A stretch of 64,000 bases of DNA from Fistularia commersonii (taxonomy: Eukaryota; Chordata; Actinopteri; Syngnathiformes; Fistulariidae): the NCBI GenBank assembly GCA_037954325.1, contig JBBMNZ010000021.1, positions 8,191,616-8,255,615 of the forward strand. Reading direction: 5' to 3'. Both the position numbers and the translations under genes were made by a program. Position 1 is the stretch's first letter, and each line of letters opens with the position of its first letter. Shown piece by piece: positions 37,412 to 51,980 of the stretch. The notes below the pieces were generated by a model that saw only the letters and a program-made list of their open reading frames with translations, did no database searches and was not told the DNA's origin.

Positions 37412-39297
37412 GTGTGTGTGTGTGTGTTCTATTCTGAAGCTGGGACACCTTGTAGTGACGGATGAGTTTTTATTCATATTTAAAAAGATACTAGCTGCTT
37501 TTTTCACAACATCAGGTTTCTTGATACTAAAACTGACATTACTCATTGGCAGAAACTCTTCATATGCAATCACTCTTTATCTTTGCAATTGATTTTTTCC
37601 ACATCATTTTTATGTTCAAATAGCTATTGTTGTCAAATAAATTGCCTATGATGTGACAGGCAGTGGTAAGAGTTCAAATTTGAATTATTCATTTTATTAT
37701 TTTAAGTTCTCTACTAGTTATTGCTGTACTGATTTTTTCTCTGGGATTGAAACGATTCATTTAATATCAGTTTGGCTAAAATAATAAAAACAAAAACCTA
37801 TTTAAGATAGAAAAAAGAGATTTTTCAATATGTTCACAATGTCACGTTATGATAGAAAGCTACTATTTGATTAGATGCTATTCCCGATTCCTGTTCTTGA
37901 AAAACAATTTTCATATTGGTAATTTGAGTAATTGGTAATTGAGTTAAACGTGGGGGCATTAGCTAAATCTTATTATTTCTTTGTTTATGGTTTTTTCCGC
38001 AGTCTGTGAATGCCTGTCTGAGATCACTGTAAAGCGCAGGTTTGTTTTACCACCCAGCTCAGTGCACACTACAACCTTCAGCCATCACTGACAAAAGATG
38101 AAAAAAAAACATCCTGATATATATGGTCATGACTGCGTCACACTGTGAGAGACATTCCATGTCAGCTGTCAAATCTCCATGTCAAATTTCACCACCAAAG
38201 ATAGCCTGGGACAAAGTCTGATAAGTGTCAAAAACTTGCTCAGGATACCCATCTCGCTATGCGACAGCTGCTAAAACCTACGTCTGCACCATAACCCACC
38301 AATAGAAAACCAGCATGAAATGATACACGCAGCAGCAGGACATTGGCACTGAAACAAAAAAAAAATCAGGGTTTTATTTAGATGCCAACTGGTTTAATTT
38401 TGATGGCCTTTTTCCCCTAAAACACATTAATCCAGTTATTACAAGGACTAGATTCCTGCTAAGACGCAACATTGATTAGCTCTTATATCACGGAAGATAG
38501 ACAACGCGGTGTAGTGACGTCTTCTTTCCCGTCATTGTAACCTGCTCAATAGCTGTTAAGATTGTCCTGTCGACATACAGTGCGTCAAATTTGATGCTGC
38601 ACCCCCATACATCAGACTCATGTTGCAGTCTGGACTGAAATAAACATACACAGTATTCTAAAATGGTGCAGTCTGTAGGAGGCTTAAGGAACAGGCTGCA
38701 CGCCTCCCCTCACACACCCACCCCTCCAGCATCAGCCATAATGGCCTCCCCTCTTCACTGTCCCTCACTGAACAGTAAAGACCTAAGCAGTCGGTTCAGT
38801 TTGAGTGAGCTGGATATAAAGATTTTGTTTGGAGGCAGCAGAGAGATTACAGCAATGTAATCGATATCAGATAAGACTAAAGAGCATTCCATTGGTTTAC
38901 TTGCAGTCTCTCCTCTAAACCTGTAAAGAAATGAAAATGTGCTTGATAATTTGCAATAAAGTGTTGCTTTTATGCTCCACAGACAGGGAGTCTGATCTGA
39001 ACCATACCAGACAACCAAGATGTTTAGAAACAATCTGGTTAAAACAGTAGTAGAAAAAAAGGCATTGTTTTTATATTGATCTCACAGAATGTGTGTTGCC
39101 TCTGAGGCCACATACAGATGTAACTTTATTTGAAGCTGGAGAAGAATTCATGGATGTGATATACAGCTTGAAAAACAGCCCTCTGCAGTCATGTGCAGTT
39201 TAACATGTTTGACGGATGAGTGTGAATCTGATGGATACACAATGCCAACTGGACGTATCATCATCAACCTGCATGATGATGGGTATCTATCTATCTA

Positions 39298-39391
<94 letters not shown>

Positions 39392-42300
39392 CGTCCGTCC
39401 GTCCGTCCGTCCGTCCGTCCGTCCGTCCGTCCGTCCGTCCGTAAATTCATAATAAGTCAGTAAATAGTATAGTTTGTGCGAGTAAGCTTCAGGAAAAATG
39501 TCTTTGGTGGTACGTTTAAACATTTACAACGAAACCTTCACGTTGAAGGGCTCTGCTTAATAATTCAAATGATGGATGAATAAAATAACATGAAAAAAGA
39601 TCACAAATTCATCTTAAGGCTATTCAATGACTTTAATGCAGTACATTTTATGATTTTTTAGAAAAAAATCTTTAGAACCTCCAATAGATAGAAACACTGG
39701 AAGAGCTACTGTTTTTAATTGGAACCCATTTACATGTCAGTTATCATTTGCAACTTTTTCAAACTTAAAATTCAAGCAAACCATGACGAAAACAAATTCC
39801 CCTGTAAACAGAATTTTAAGCACGTACTAAACATTTAAAATATAACCTAGTTTACCTGGTTGACTCCACCAACAACCAGGAGGCGGTCTCTGATGATGAT
39901 GGAGGAGGCAGAGCATCGAGGGGAAACCATGGGGGCCAACCTCTCCCACTTCTTCTTCTGAGGATGAAAACCCTCCACTGTGTTCAGTGCGGAGGGCTCA
40001 TGACCTGGACACACACACATGCACACACACATGCACAGTACACACACACCGGTATACACACACACACACACACAGATATACAAACATTTCATATTTCCAG
40101 TAATTTTTTCATCTTTTTTCAAACCTTGACTGAGTCCCAGTGGATTCAGGTCGTACAAAAAGGAACCAAATTCTTTCATAAATATTTCAGTGCAAACTCT
40201 GTGTTGGCCTTGAGAGCTATGTGCTCAGCAAATAATAATCAAATAAAAGCTGATGACGAATCTAGCAACGCTATGCAACTAAAATCAAACAAAATACAGA
40301 AGGTGTGTCACTTTGCGTTGTGAGTTGTCACCACGTAACTTATGAGTTAGTCATATCAATACCGTGGTGATTCATGTGGAATATAGCGGAAGATCAAAAG
40401 ACTAAATCCTTGTACAAGAAAATTGAAGTTTAATTTTCATATAAGAGAAAAACAATCCCTTGGATGCCAATTGCCATTAAAACCGAACGAACCTAGTCCG
40501 TAATATGTCTTTCATACTGCTTTTGACAAAGACCATTTTGCAGTGCCAGGGTTTTAGCAGGAATAATGACACTAATATTGTCTTGCAAGCCATCAGAGGA
40601 AATTAAAGCAATACAGTTTGGATAAGAGTCACAGCAACCATATAGTTATGTTGATTGACATACACATTCACACAATCAGACATTTTCTGGCAACTTTCCT
40701 TCATGTCTTTGGCTGCAGAAACGGTATTAAGGAGTTATATTTGCCATATTTGTTGATCATTATTCTTTGTGTCAAGTTTGCAGCTCTGGGCTTCTCCATG
40801 TTTTTGCTCATGCAAACTCCATTAATTCCTTGGGAGATGCAACGTTTTACTACTTTGACATCACTGTTTTGTTTTTGAAGATCCATTTCTAATTTGCAAA
40901 TTGCCATCTTCAGTCAGTTCATTTGGTTGTTTATGATGGACTTTCATTGACAGAACGGATATTGTCATATAATATCATATGTAAGAAATGTATAATTTCT
41001 TACATATGACATTACAGTATATGACAATACCTGTTCCATACGTAAGAAATGTATAATCTCTTACATATGATATTATATGACAAAAAGAAAGAAGTAAGAA
41101 ATTATAAATTTCTTAGATATGCTTATAAATGACAATTAGCATATTTAATAATGTGTCATAAATGCTCCCAGTTGTCACTGCTGCTCAGTGTTTGTAACTT
41201 GTCCCCTTTTAATCATAATTTCTGGCCCTCAAATAACAAGAGTCGTCTCTTGAGATTATTATTCACTTTCCTTACCGAGTCCTCCGGCTACAATCATGCG
41301 ACCTCGTAAGAAAGCAGCGGCAAAGTCAGCTCTCTTTGTTTTCATGGCTACTGTCTCTTCTGACTTCAACCAGGCACCTGTGTGAGAAGAGGAGGGCAAA
41401 TCTAAGTGAGTGAATGTGTGAGGAAATGCATCCCCATGGCTAGACAGGATGCTGCTGAGCTTGTTCTCTGTGTGAAATGCACAAAAGTCAGCTCTGCTAG
41501 AAAATGTACTGTAAGCTACAAATTAGGGAACTCTCAAGAGTTTGAACAGAAATTTAGGCTTACAGAGAGTGTTTGAACTGAGTAGCATTAAATGACAATG
41601 TCAAGAGGGACATGTGTATTTTACTGGATTAACGGTAGACACAATTTGGAGAGAATTATTCCAATGAGGGCTCTTTATCCACCCCTGGACAGAATCAAGA
41701 GGTGGCAGCAAGCATGGAGAAAATAAGTCTTTAATGATGGAATTCTTCTTTGAATCTAACAGTGAACTGAGAATTATACATAAAATTGTGACACCGCCTT
41801 CGGTTCTTGGACTCCTTTAGTTTTTCAATTCAGCATTGTATTCAGGTGTCTGCAACCAACCAGAGATTTGTATCTGACATTGAATGTACAGCCAGGGCTG
41901 CTAAAGCATAACTGCTGAATCACCTGTTTTATGAAAAATAGCACCAGAATCAACAAAACAATGGACTAGTTACAATCGAAGACACACTAAAGTTCATCTC
42001 CACAGCCTCCACTCCAAGAAGTTAATGTCTATTATCATATTTTTAATCAACTTTTTGCTTCAGCAGAGTATCTTATTGCATTGGGAATCAGCATTAGAAC
42101 GCTATGTATTACTGAATTCATGAACATACAATTTGAAGCTTATTCCAACAAAAAATATACACATATTACTGTATATAATGTTATCCTTGTACATTCTGTA
42201 TATAATTCAACAAATGATCCGGTTGCTATTTTAGTTATTTTTTTAATAGTATACATTCACAAAAAATGCATTTGTAAGACACATTCACCTGAACCACATG

Positions 42301-43080
42301 TATCAACTGTAAAGCTCTCAATATTGAGAATTACCTTTATCCTAGAGATGTGTTCACCCTATTTCATCTGCAATCTCATTTCTTCAGTCACTAATCAAAA
42401 TGTGTGAATGTAGGTGAGGTTCAGCATGTCAATGGACTACTTGTCAGAAGAACTAGTACCCCATAGAAGCACTGGCTTGTTCAACTTATGTACAAACTGA
42501 ATATTTAATGAAACAAATAAAATCTGAACACAGGTGCAATGCACTTTTGCTGTTTTTGCTGATATAGCACAAGAACAACCCAGTTACCGCTGCCTCATGA
42601 CAGAAGATTTGTATGTTCTGGGATACAAAGCTTGAACTGATTAAATACAGGAAATGGGATGTTGACGCCCAGTTACCTCTGCCTGGTTCTTGTTATTACT
42701 ACTTATGCTATCCTGAAATTCGGTGTCAAAGGGTTTAAATATAAATCACAAACCTGTGCGATCTATCCAACTTCATATGATACACAATAAATTTATGATA
42801 ATCTGTGACTGGAAATGGGAAAAAAGAATAAATAAAAAATATTGTGGAGGTTTGTTTGCTTTGTGTAGATAGTGCCTGAGGATGTGCCTGCTTGAATACA
42901 CATCGCTGGAAGTCTTATCTTTTCACCACACAGTAAGGAGCTTTAGCAAGAGGATGGAAAGCATGTTCGCAATGACTCTGCTCCTGCCAGGACAGAAGCC
43001 TCGGGCCAGTGCAGGGTTATGAACCTAGCTTCTTGGAGCTGCAGTAAAACAAAAAAACAAAACAAAACATTATATATGTG

Positions 43081-43141
<61 letters not shown>

Positions 43142-46100
43142 CTTCTCCCTCTCCTTTTGGCTTTTCCCTTCAGGGGTCGCCACAGCGAATCAACCTTCTC
43201 CATCTAACCCTATTCTCTGTATCCTCCTCTCTTAGCCAACTACCTTCATATCCGCTCTCACTATGTCCATAAATCTTCTTCTTGTGCTTCCCAAAGCCCT
43301 TCTACCTGGCAGCTCCAATTCCAGCATCTGTCTACCGATATATTCACTCGCCGTCCTCTGTATATGACCGAACCATCTCAGTCTGGCTTCTCTCCAAAAC
43401 ATTTAACACGAGCCGTCCCTCTGATAGACTCATTCCTGATCTGTCCATCCTGGTCACTCCCAAAAAGTACCTTAGCATTTTCATCTCTGTGACCTTTAGC
43501 TCTGTTTCTAGAAGTGTTTCTAAGCCATACAGCATCGCTGGTCTCACCACTGTGTTGTATACCTTTCCTTTCATTCTGGCTGATAGTCTTCTATCGCATA
43601 AAACCCCTGACACATTTCTCCACCCATCCCAGCCTGCTTGAACCCATCTCTTCACCTCTTTTCCACACTCTCCGTAGCTCTGGGCTGCTGACTCCCAAGT
43701 ACCTGAAATCCTCCTCCAACTTCTTGATCTCCACTCCCTGTAGCCTCACCGTTCCACCTGAGTTCCTCTCATTCACAAACACATACTCTGTCTTGCTGCA
43801 ACTAACTTTCATTCCTCTCCTTTCCAGTACATACCTCCACCTCTCTAGATTTTCCTCAACCTGTTCTCTGCTCTCACTACAAATGACAATGTCATCTGCA
43901 AACATCCTGGTCCATGGAGATTCCTGTCTAATCTCATCTGTCAGCCTGTCCATCACCACTGCAAACAAGAAGGGGCTCAGAGCTGATCCCTGATGGAGTC
44001 GCACCTCCACCTTGAACTTCTCTGTCGCACCTACAGCACCACCGCTGTCTCACATCTAGCATACATGTCCTGCACCAGTCTAACATACTTCTCTGCCATT
44101 CCAGATTTCCTCATACAATACCAGAGCTCCTCTCTTGTTACCCTGTTATATACAGTTATATACATTTTCTAGGTCTACAAAAGTACGATGCAGCTGGCCT
44201 TCTCTGTACTTCTCTATTAGTATTCTCAAAGCAGATACTGCATCTGTAGTACTCTGTCTAGGCATGAAGCCATACTGCTGTTCACAAATGCTGACTTCTC
44301 TCAGTCTAGTTTCCACTCCTCTTTCCCATAACTTCATTGTACTTCAACTTTATCCCTTTAGAGTTATGCACGTCCCCCTTATTCTTAAAAATGGTTACCA
44401 TCACACTTCGTCTCCATTCTTCAGGCATCTTCTCACTCTCTAAGATCTAAACTAGTCAGAAACTCTGCCACTGCCTCTCCTAGTGACTTCCACACCTTCA
44501 CAGGTATATCATCAATACCAACTGCCTTTCCACTCTTCATCCTCTTCAATGCTTTCCTCAGTTCACTTCTACTAATCTGTGCTACTTTGTAGTCTACTAT
44601 AGTCACCTCTTCTACCCTTGCCTCTCTTTCATTTTCCACATTCATCAGCTCTTCAGAGTACTCTTTCCATCTTTCCATTACTCTTCTAGCATCTGTCAAT
44701 ACATTTCCCTCTCTGTCCTTAATCACCCGGACCTGTTAAACATCCTTTCCATTGTAATTTTTCTGTTTCGCCACCCTGTATAGATCATTCTCTCCCTCCT
44801 TACTGTCCCAGCATACAAGTCATTGTATTTTGCCTTTACTACCTCTATCTTTACCTTACGTTGTATCTCCCTGTACTCCTGTCTGTTCTCTTCAGTCCTC
44901 TCAGTGTTCCACTTCTTCTTTGCTAACCGCTTTCTCTGAATATACGGTACTACTGCACTTCCTCATTCCACTACCAAGTCTCCCTATCTACTTTCCTTCC
45001 AGATGACACATCAAGTACTCTAATACCTTTCTTCCTGATAACACTAGCTGTACTTGTCCAATCATCTGGAAGCTCTCCCTGACCACCCAGAGCCTTTCTC
45101 AACTCCTCTCTGTAAACCATACAACACTCCTCCCTTTTCAACTTCCACCATTTTGTCCTCTGCTCTGCCTTTGTCCTCTTGATCTTCCTTGTCACCAGAG
45201 TCATCCTAGAAACCATCATCCTATGCTGTCTGGCTACACTACAACTACTTTGCAGTCACTGATCTCTTTCAGGTTGGCTTGTCAATACAAGATGTAGTAT
45301 ACCTGGATGCTCCTACCTCCGCTCTTATAGGTCACCCTATGTTTCTGTCTTTTCTGGAAAAAAGGGTTCGCTACAGCCATTTCCATCCTTTTTGCAAAAT
45401 CTACCACCATCTGTCCTTCTGCATTCCTATCCTATATACCAAATCTACCATCACTTCTTCATCCCCTCTATTCCTGCACCAACATGCCCATTGATGTCTG
45501 CACCGATTACCGCTCTCTCATCTCTGGGGATATTCTGCATCACTTTACCTAGCTCATTCCAGAACTTCTCCTTCTCCACAAACTCACATCCCACCTGCGG
45601 GGCATAGCCACTAACAACAGTGACCATCTCACCTTCAATTTCCAATTTCAGAGAAATAAGTCTTTCTGACATTTTTCTCACTTCCAGAACATTTTTACAA
45701 ACTCCTTCTTCAAGATAACTCCTACTCAATTTCTTTTCTTCTCAGTACCATGATTGTACAATTTATAGCCTGCTCCTCAGCTTCTTGCCTTACTACCTTC
45801 CCACCTGGTCTCTTGGACACATAGTATATCCATTTTCCTTCTCTGCATCATGTCGACCAACTCTCTACCTTTTCCTGTCGTAGCCTCAATACTCAAAGTC
45901 CCGACTCTCAGTCTGAGACTCTTGCCTGTCCTCTTGTCTCTCTGCTTCCAAACACAGCTTCCTCCTCTCCTTCTTTGACCTAAAGTAGCCCAGTTTCGAC
46001 TGTAGGTACCCTGTAGGTCATCGGTACCAATGGCGGTCATTGTTAACCCCTGGTCGAGACCAATCCTGTTTGATCTGGTTATGTTGATTGATTCGCATGT

Positions 46101-46212
46101 TTGGTTTTGGCAAAAGTTGTACGCCGCATGCCCTTCCTGACGCAACCCTCTGCATTTATCCGGGCTTGGGACCCACACAGGGAGACACTGGCCAGTGTCA
46201 TCCTTAGGCTGC

Positions 46213-46251
<39 letters not shown>

Positions 46252-48618
46252 ACCATCTGTTATATATATAAATACTGTTAAAATATAAGAAATGGTAGCC
46301 TAGATCCTAAAATAGACTGGGCATAAAAGGGTTGCACAATATGCTGACATATATGTGCTTAGAATAATATATATTTTCAACAAAGCCTGTTGGGTCACAG
46401 AGGAGGGAACTTCTTTTACATTGAAAGATAAGGTGTTCAGTATGAGCATCATAACTTGAGTGTGCAAGTACTTCAGAGTGCAAGAGCAAGTACTTGAGAG
46501 TGGAAGAAAGGAAAGGGAGGCTATCAAGTTTTTTTTCTTATTGTTTTTGAATATGTACAGTATATATATGTATTGTTTTTTTTTCCAAGCAAGAAATTGT
46601 TTTTCTAAAGGAAAAACAAATTTGAAGAAAAGATTGAAAGGTCAAAGAACAAGAAATTGCATTGATATCTCTTCTCTCTTTCTTCGTGTTTACCCATTAT
46701 ACGTTTTTTCTCTTGTGTTTCTACTTAATGCTTTGCACTTAAGTTAGAGTCAACAAGGGAGAATGTGAAGGATGTAAGCGGGGAGCTAGATGATGACCAT
46801 TCTTGTCACAATGTAGTTTCCTTTTCATTCGATATAAAATACCTTTAGGAAGAAGAAGAAATCACAGCTTGACTTCTGCTCTGCTCTATTTTCAAATGAG
46901 CTCACCAGTTATTTCACACTTGTCAGTAAATTCCGGATTCATTTTTTTGTCTCTGCCGCAGAATATTTTGAGCCTTAACACTTCGTTATCAACTATTTTT
47001 AAAACATTTTGTAATGAAAATGCACTTACAAAGGTAGGCTCTATCCAGGCGTACTTCTCCTTTGGGCCGTCAGTAAGAGAAACTCAAAGAAAAATGAAGA
47101 CTAAAAGAGAATCACTTCTGAGACTTGTTCTACTTAATGTGTGTTGTGGTAATTGTGACCTGAAAGTAGTGCAAGTATCGATTCACTTCCTGAAAACTGA
47201 ACACCGCACCAGTTAAGCGTCTTTCCCAAAACCCTCCAGTGACCACGTGTATTCAGTCTTGCTTTTTGGTCTTTTTTTTTTTCTCCTTTTTTTCTTTTCA
47301 TGAATTACAGTCACAACTGTCTCCCCCCTGCTGCAGCAGGCATCTTCATCTTGACAATTGGAGGTTTGATAGAGACATTTGTAAGTGGGTTTGTCTGATA
47401 AAACCCTTGCTTATTTTACCTGTCTGACAAATGGTGCTGGCAACATAATTCAGTCCACCAAGAGAGTTTTCAGTCATTTACTTGTTCCCTTCTACCTCTG
47501 CTTTAACCCTCAAAGTCAGTCATCAGTTTATTGGTAAGCGCTGGACGAGAGTTTTTAGAATAACTCTTATCGGTAAAATATTCCCGTGTTCTCTTTGTTG
47601 TGATTTTATTGATTTCGTTTTTTTGTAATGTTTTAAACTTGTATTTTAAAATACAACTACTTTAATAACTTTTAAATTGCCATAAAATTAGCCATGTAAT
47701 TTATGTGAGAACTACCATTTGCTCATAGAAAAAGAAAAAATAAACAAAAAACTGTGAGATTAGAAGATACAGACTCACATAAAACAAGGTACATTAGAGA
47801 TGTAACTGTATTACTTACAGGTTATATTTTTTACCATTGAAAGAAGAAGATTGGGAAGTTTCTTAATAAACCAAGACCTATGACCAAAATATCTAAAGTT
47901 AAAAACTGTCTGTTTCGAGTAATCTCCTTCTGGAAAAGCTCTTGCTTTGAAATGTGGCCTCATTTTCCCTCAAAGAGGGAATCCATGTCCTTCACACTAA
48001 AGTAGCCATCTAAATTTAGGGCTTCTCTAGCATTTGGTAGAACAGTTGATCTCCAAAATTGATGCTCTTCTTATGCGATATTAAGGTCTGGTGTGACTTG
48101 CTGTTGCAGTTTTTCTATATCTCAAAGTCTTATGATCTAAAGCTAGATGTGCAGCCATACGTCTTATTTGATTAAGAGGCAAGGCATGTATGTGCTTATA
48201 ATGTGTAGGCATGGAAAGCACCAGGATACAACAATTTAGCCTGGAGGGACACAGCAAAGGACAACTAGCAACTGACAGAAACCTCCTCATTCACATATTT
48301 CCTTTTGGTTCGCCCCCACAACTTTGCTCTTTGCGTTTTTCACTCATACTTGTTGCATTCAATACCAAAACTCTTGCAAAGCGCTTAACAGCCAGCCGTC
48401 TTAATATTGCCAATATGGAATGGAATGGAACAATAATAGAATATTACTGTGACGGCAGATATGATGACCCGTGTGTTTGTGTGTGGAGAGACATTCCTGT
48501 AGATGGAAAATAAAGCAATCTCTTTTTGGATCGTGTAATTTAGAGCATACCAGTGCCACCCCCAAGCTCATCTCCAATCTAATCTCAACCAAAATTAGAC
48601 TGGAGAAAATGGGTACAG

Positions 48619-48682
<64 letters not shown>

Positions 48683-51231
48683 ATTTACATGTGTGTAAAT
48701 GCATGTCTTTTCCTGCAAGCACCAGAGGGATGGAAGGCTTTTCCCATCTTCCTCTCTCTTATCAAAAACAAATCCTTCTCATTTTCTCATATTAATATCA
48801 TCACATATGTTCTGCTTTAGCTGCCTTTCAGTCTACCAATCCTGATGCCAGTGCCGCATTTCAAACTGTCTATAATGACTTATCGATTTTTGCCTGCCTG
48901 CTCTTGTGGCCCCATTTTAGTGTGTTCACCTTTGACTGAAGTGTCACCTGGAGAAATGTTACACAGTAGAGGGAATGAGCCTGCTACAACAAAAGAGCAT
49001 TCTCTTTATAAGACAATGTCAAAATGCAGATGTCTGATGATGAATCAACCAATTCTTTTTTTGACCAAAGACACTGACAATAGGTCTCACTAACAAAAGG
49101 CCATTTTTGGCCATAATTCACATATTTATCAGTATGTAAGTAACATAAGTTGCTAGATCCTAGTTCTGGGTAAAGTACTTAAAACCTATTAGAAAGGTAC
49201 AACAATGTATACACATCCTCCACACCTTAAGTTTGAGCAGTGCAAAATCCCCTTTGCGATGCTGCTATTGTGATTGTAACATTTGGAATGGAAGCACCAT
49301 CTAGTGAGGACATCCTTGAGTTGGCTCTATGACTGAGGGTTCGATCCTGACTGAACTGCTACAATTTGGTGCTAAATCGATGATGAATTGAGAATTGCAA
49401 AAGGAAAAAAGTCAGACTCTCATTCAAGGAAGAAAAACAAGGAAAAAGGAAAACTTATTAAGGGAAACGTCTTAAGTTCATGGTTAAATATGGGGAGTGA
49501 CTCTCACATTGTAGTGTCCCAGTTCCAAATAAATGCAGCAGGACATACCATGTCAATCTCATTAGAAGAACCAATATCTGTAATGCACTGGAGATACTTT
49601 GTGGTAAACAACAGCTTGGCACAACATAAAACTTGGAAATGGTTTTGTTACCATCATACAGACTTACACTGGCTTTGGCTAGCCGCACAAGACCTGTTTA
49701 AAGTTGCTGGGCAGTATTCAGAATATGGATGAAGTTCATTTGGAAGTGACTTTTATATTTCTACTTTTTCATAGAGATGGACAAGTTAAATCGACAGCCA
49801 TTGTTGTCTTGGTGCCTTTTTGAAAAGCTTTTTAATTTCACTTTTGCTAAACTGAAAAAAACAGCATTGTATTTAATAAAAACTAAGCTAAGAACTATAA
49901 CAATCTTTTCTTGTCTATCAGAAAAAAGCTTAATGAATATGTTCCTATAAACAGACACAATGACACATATTATATATGCATGTATTCCCAGCTGATTCGG
50001 TAAGAGGCTCGAACTCCAAATGTCATTTGCTGTTTGTGCAGCACTAATGTAAATGTGCAAACTTTGTTTACTATAATGATTATAACTATAAAACTATAAT
50101 GCTCTGACGGCTGTTTCAACTGCTCTTTTGTGCTTACTCGGATTGGTAAATCAAGACTAGGCCAAGATGTCTAGGTCTTGTCTATAAACATACATTCCAT
50201 ATTTAAAAAGACAAACAAACACTAAACTATCAGAAAATGCTATTACCATACCTTGGTTGGTGTCAAAGATATGAACATTGCTGGTGAACTTAGAGCTCTG
50301 ATGTCCTCCCCCCTGCCGAAGACCTCCGAGCAAACACAGCCTCCCAGCTGTGTCCCATATCACACCAGCATAGGAACGCTTACACGTCATCATGGGAAGA
50401 GAAGTCCAAGAGCGTGTGTCCGCGTCGTACATCTCGAAGGCCTTCACAGGTCGCTTACACTGACGGCCGCCTACGATTTTAAATAGGAAAAATAAATGAA
50501 CAGACAAATAAATAAATTAATAATTAAATAAAGCAAGAAAATAATAAATAAAAAATACAATTGTCCTTACTTCTGTTTAAAAATAGAGATGGATCATTCT
50601 TAATAACAACAAAGAAATGAACAGTTGCCTGGTGTAAAAACAATCTTTCACCATAAATAAAGAAGAGCATGAGTTCAGAGCTTTATTTGAGGAAAAGAAA
50701 CAAAAATCTACAAAATTGTAATATTGAATTTCAAACAAGTTGTCTTATTATCAACACCAAAGTGTTGTATGTTGAAAAAATGTTTTAAATTTTTGAATGT
50801 TTTTGTGTCACCAAGGCCACCAAGTTATTTACATTTCCTTGGTGAAGGCCATGCGCAAAGAGAGATGATCAAATTCTTGAGCCAGATCTTTTGAACAAAA
50901 TTGGCATTCAGCCGGTAAAAAGTGGTTTGCGTTTTACTTTATATTTGTACAGTGATGAATCATACACTTTTATACATAAAGACACTATGCTAATTCAGAT
51001 CACTCCCATTGTTGTTTACCTGCCACGAAGAGCTTGTTGTCCACTAGATGTATATTAGCATCATAGCGTGGTGTTGGCATTGGAGGAAGAAGTGCCCACA
51101 CATCCTTTCGAAGGTCGTACTGCTGGAGGATGTTACGTGGGAGCAGGTCAGCACCCATTCCCCCCACAGCTAGAGCTCGGCCATCTAGACCTCAACCGCA
51201 CACACATGCGCACACACATGCGCACACACAT

Positions 51232-51274
<43 letters not shown>

Positions 51275-51497
51275 CGCACACACGCGCAAACACAGATACA
51301 GACAAGAGGTACCTGTGATGCATCGATTCTTGTATATTCGAAGCAACACAGTTTCCAAAGCAGTTTCTATCTATTTCAATCAAGGAAACGAATTCATGGG
51401 ACATCTGAAATATCTGTGCTCCACATCGGTTGATGTAATAGAACTTTAAAGACCAAATGCACACTTAAACCCACCAAATAAAATGAAAAAAAGTATG

Positions 51498-51535
<38 letters not shown>

Positions 51536-51559
51536 TGTATGTAAACAGACATGTATAAT

Positions 51560-51593
<34 letters not shown>

Positions 51594-51949
51594 CACTGCT
51601 CAAAAAAATAAAGGGAACACTTAAAAAACACATCCTAGATCTAAATGAATGAAATATTCTTATGAAATACTTTGCTCTTTACACAGTTGAATGTGCTGAC
51701 AACAAAATCACACAAAAATGATCAATGGAAATCAATTGTATCAACCCATGGAGGTCTGGATTAGGAATCACACTCAAAATTAAAGTGTAAAAACAAACTC
51801 CAGGCTGATCCAACTCTGATGTAATGTCCTTAAAACAAGTCGAAATGAATCTGTGTTGCTTCCTGAGTGGACACTATGATTTCACAGAAGTGTGATTGCC
51901 TTGGAGTTACATTGTGTTGTTCAAGTGTTCCCTTTATTTTTTTGAGCGG

Positions 51950-51980
<31 letters not shown>

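Larger units (their letters stand above)
30546..39855. other. Intergenic DNA and presumed 3' part of klhdc8a
   Basis: Mostly AT-rich single-copy-looking DNA. It contains the weak terminal-exon candidate, both CTCF-like motifs, the decayed coding-like stretch, the TG repeat and the tetranucleotide block. Nothing else recognised. Confidence 0.6.
41378..50251. other. klhdc8a intron (8.9 kb)
   Basis: Contains the large LINE with flanking TA tracts and the TG repeat at 48622. The parts 41378-43069 and 46253-50251 hold nothing else I can assign. Confidence 0.7.

Noticed and set aside
39216..39523. Ser/Val/Cys/Leu and Asp/Arg/Gln/Thr repeat proteins on the two strands.
   Set aside because: Produced by the 4-bp microsatellite in every frame; no coding evidence.
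49294..49307. Additional CTCF site on the minus strand.
   Set aside because: Only 12 of 14 core positions match, including a change in the GGC triplet; kept out of the feature list.
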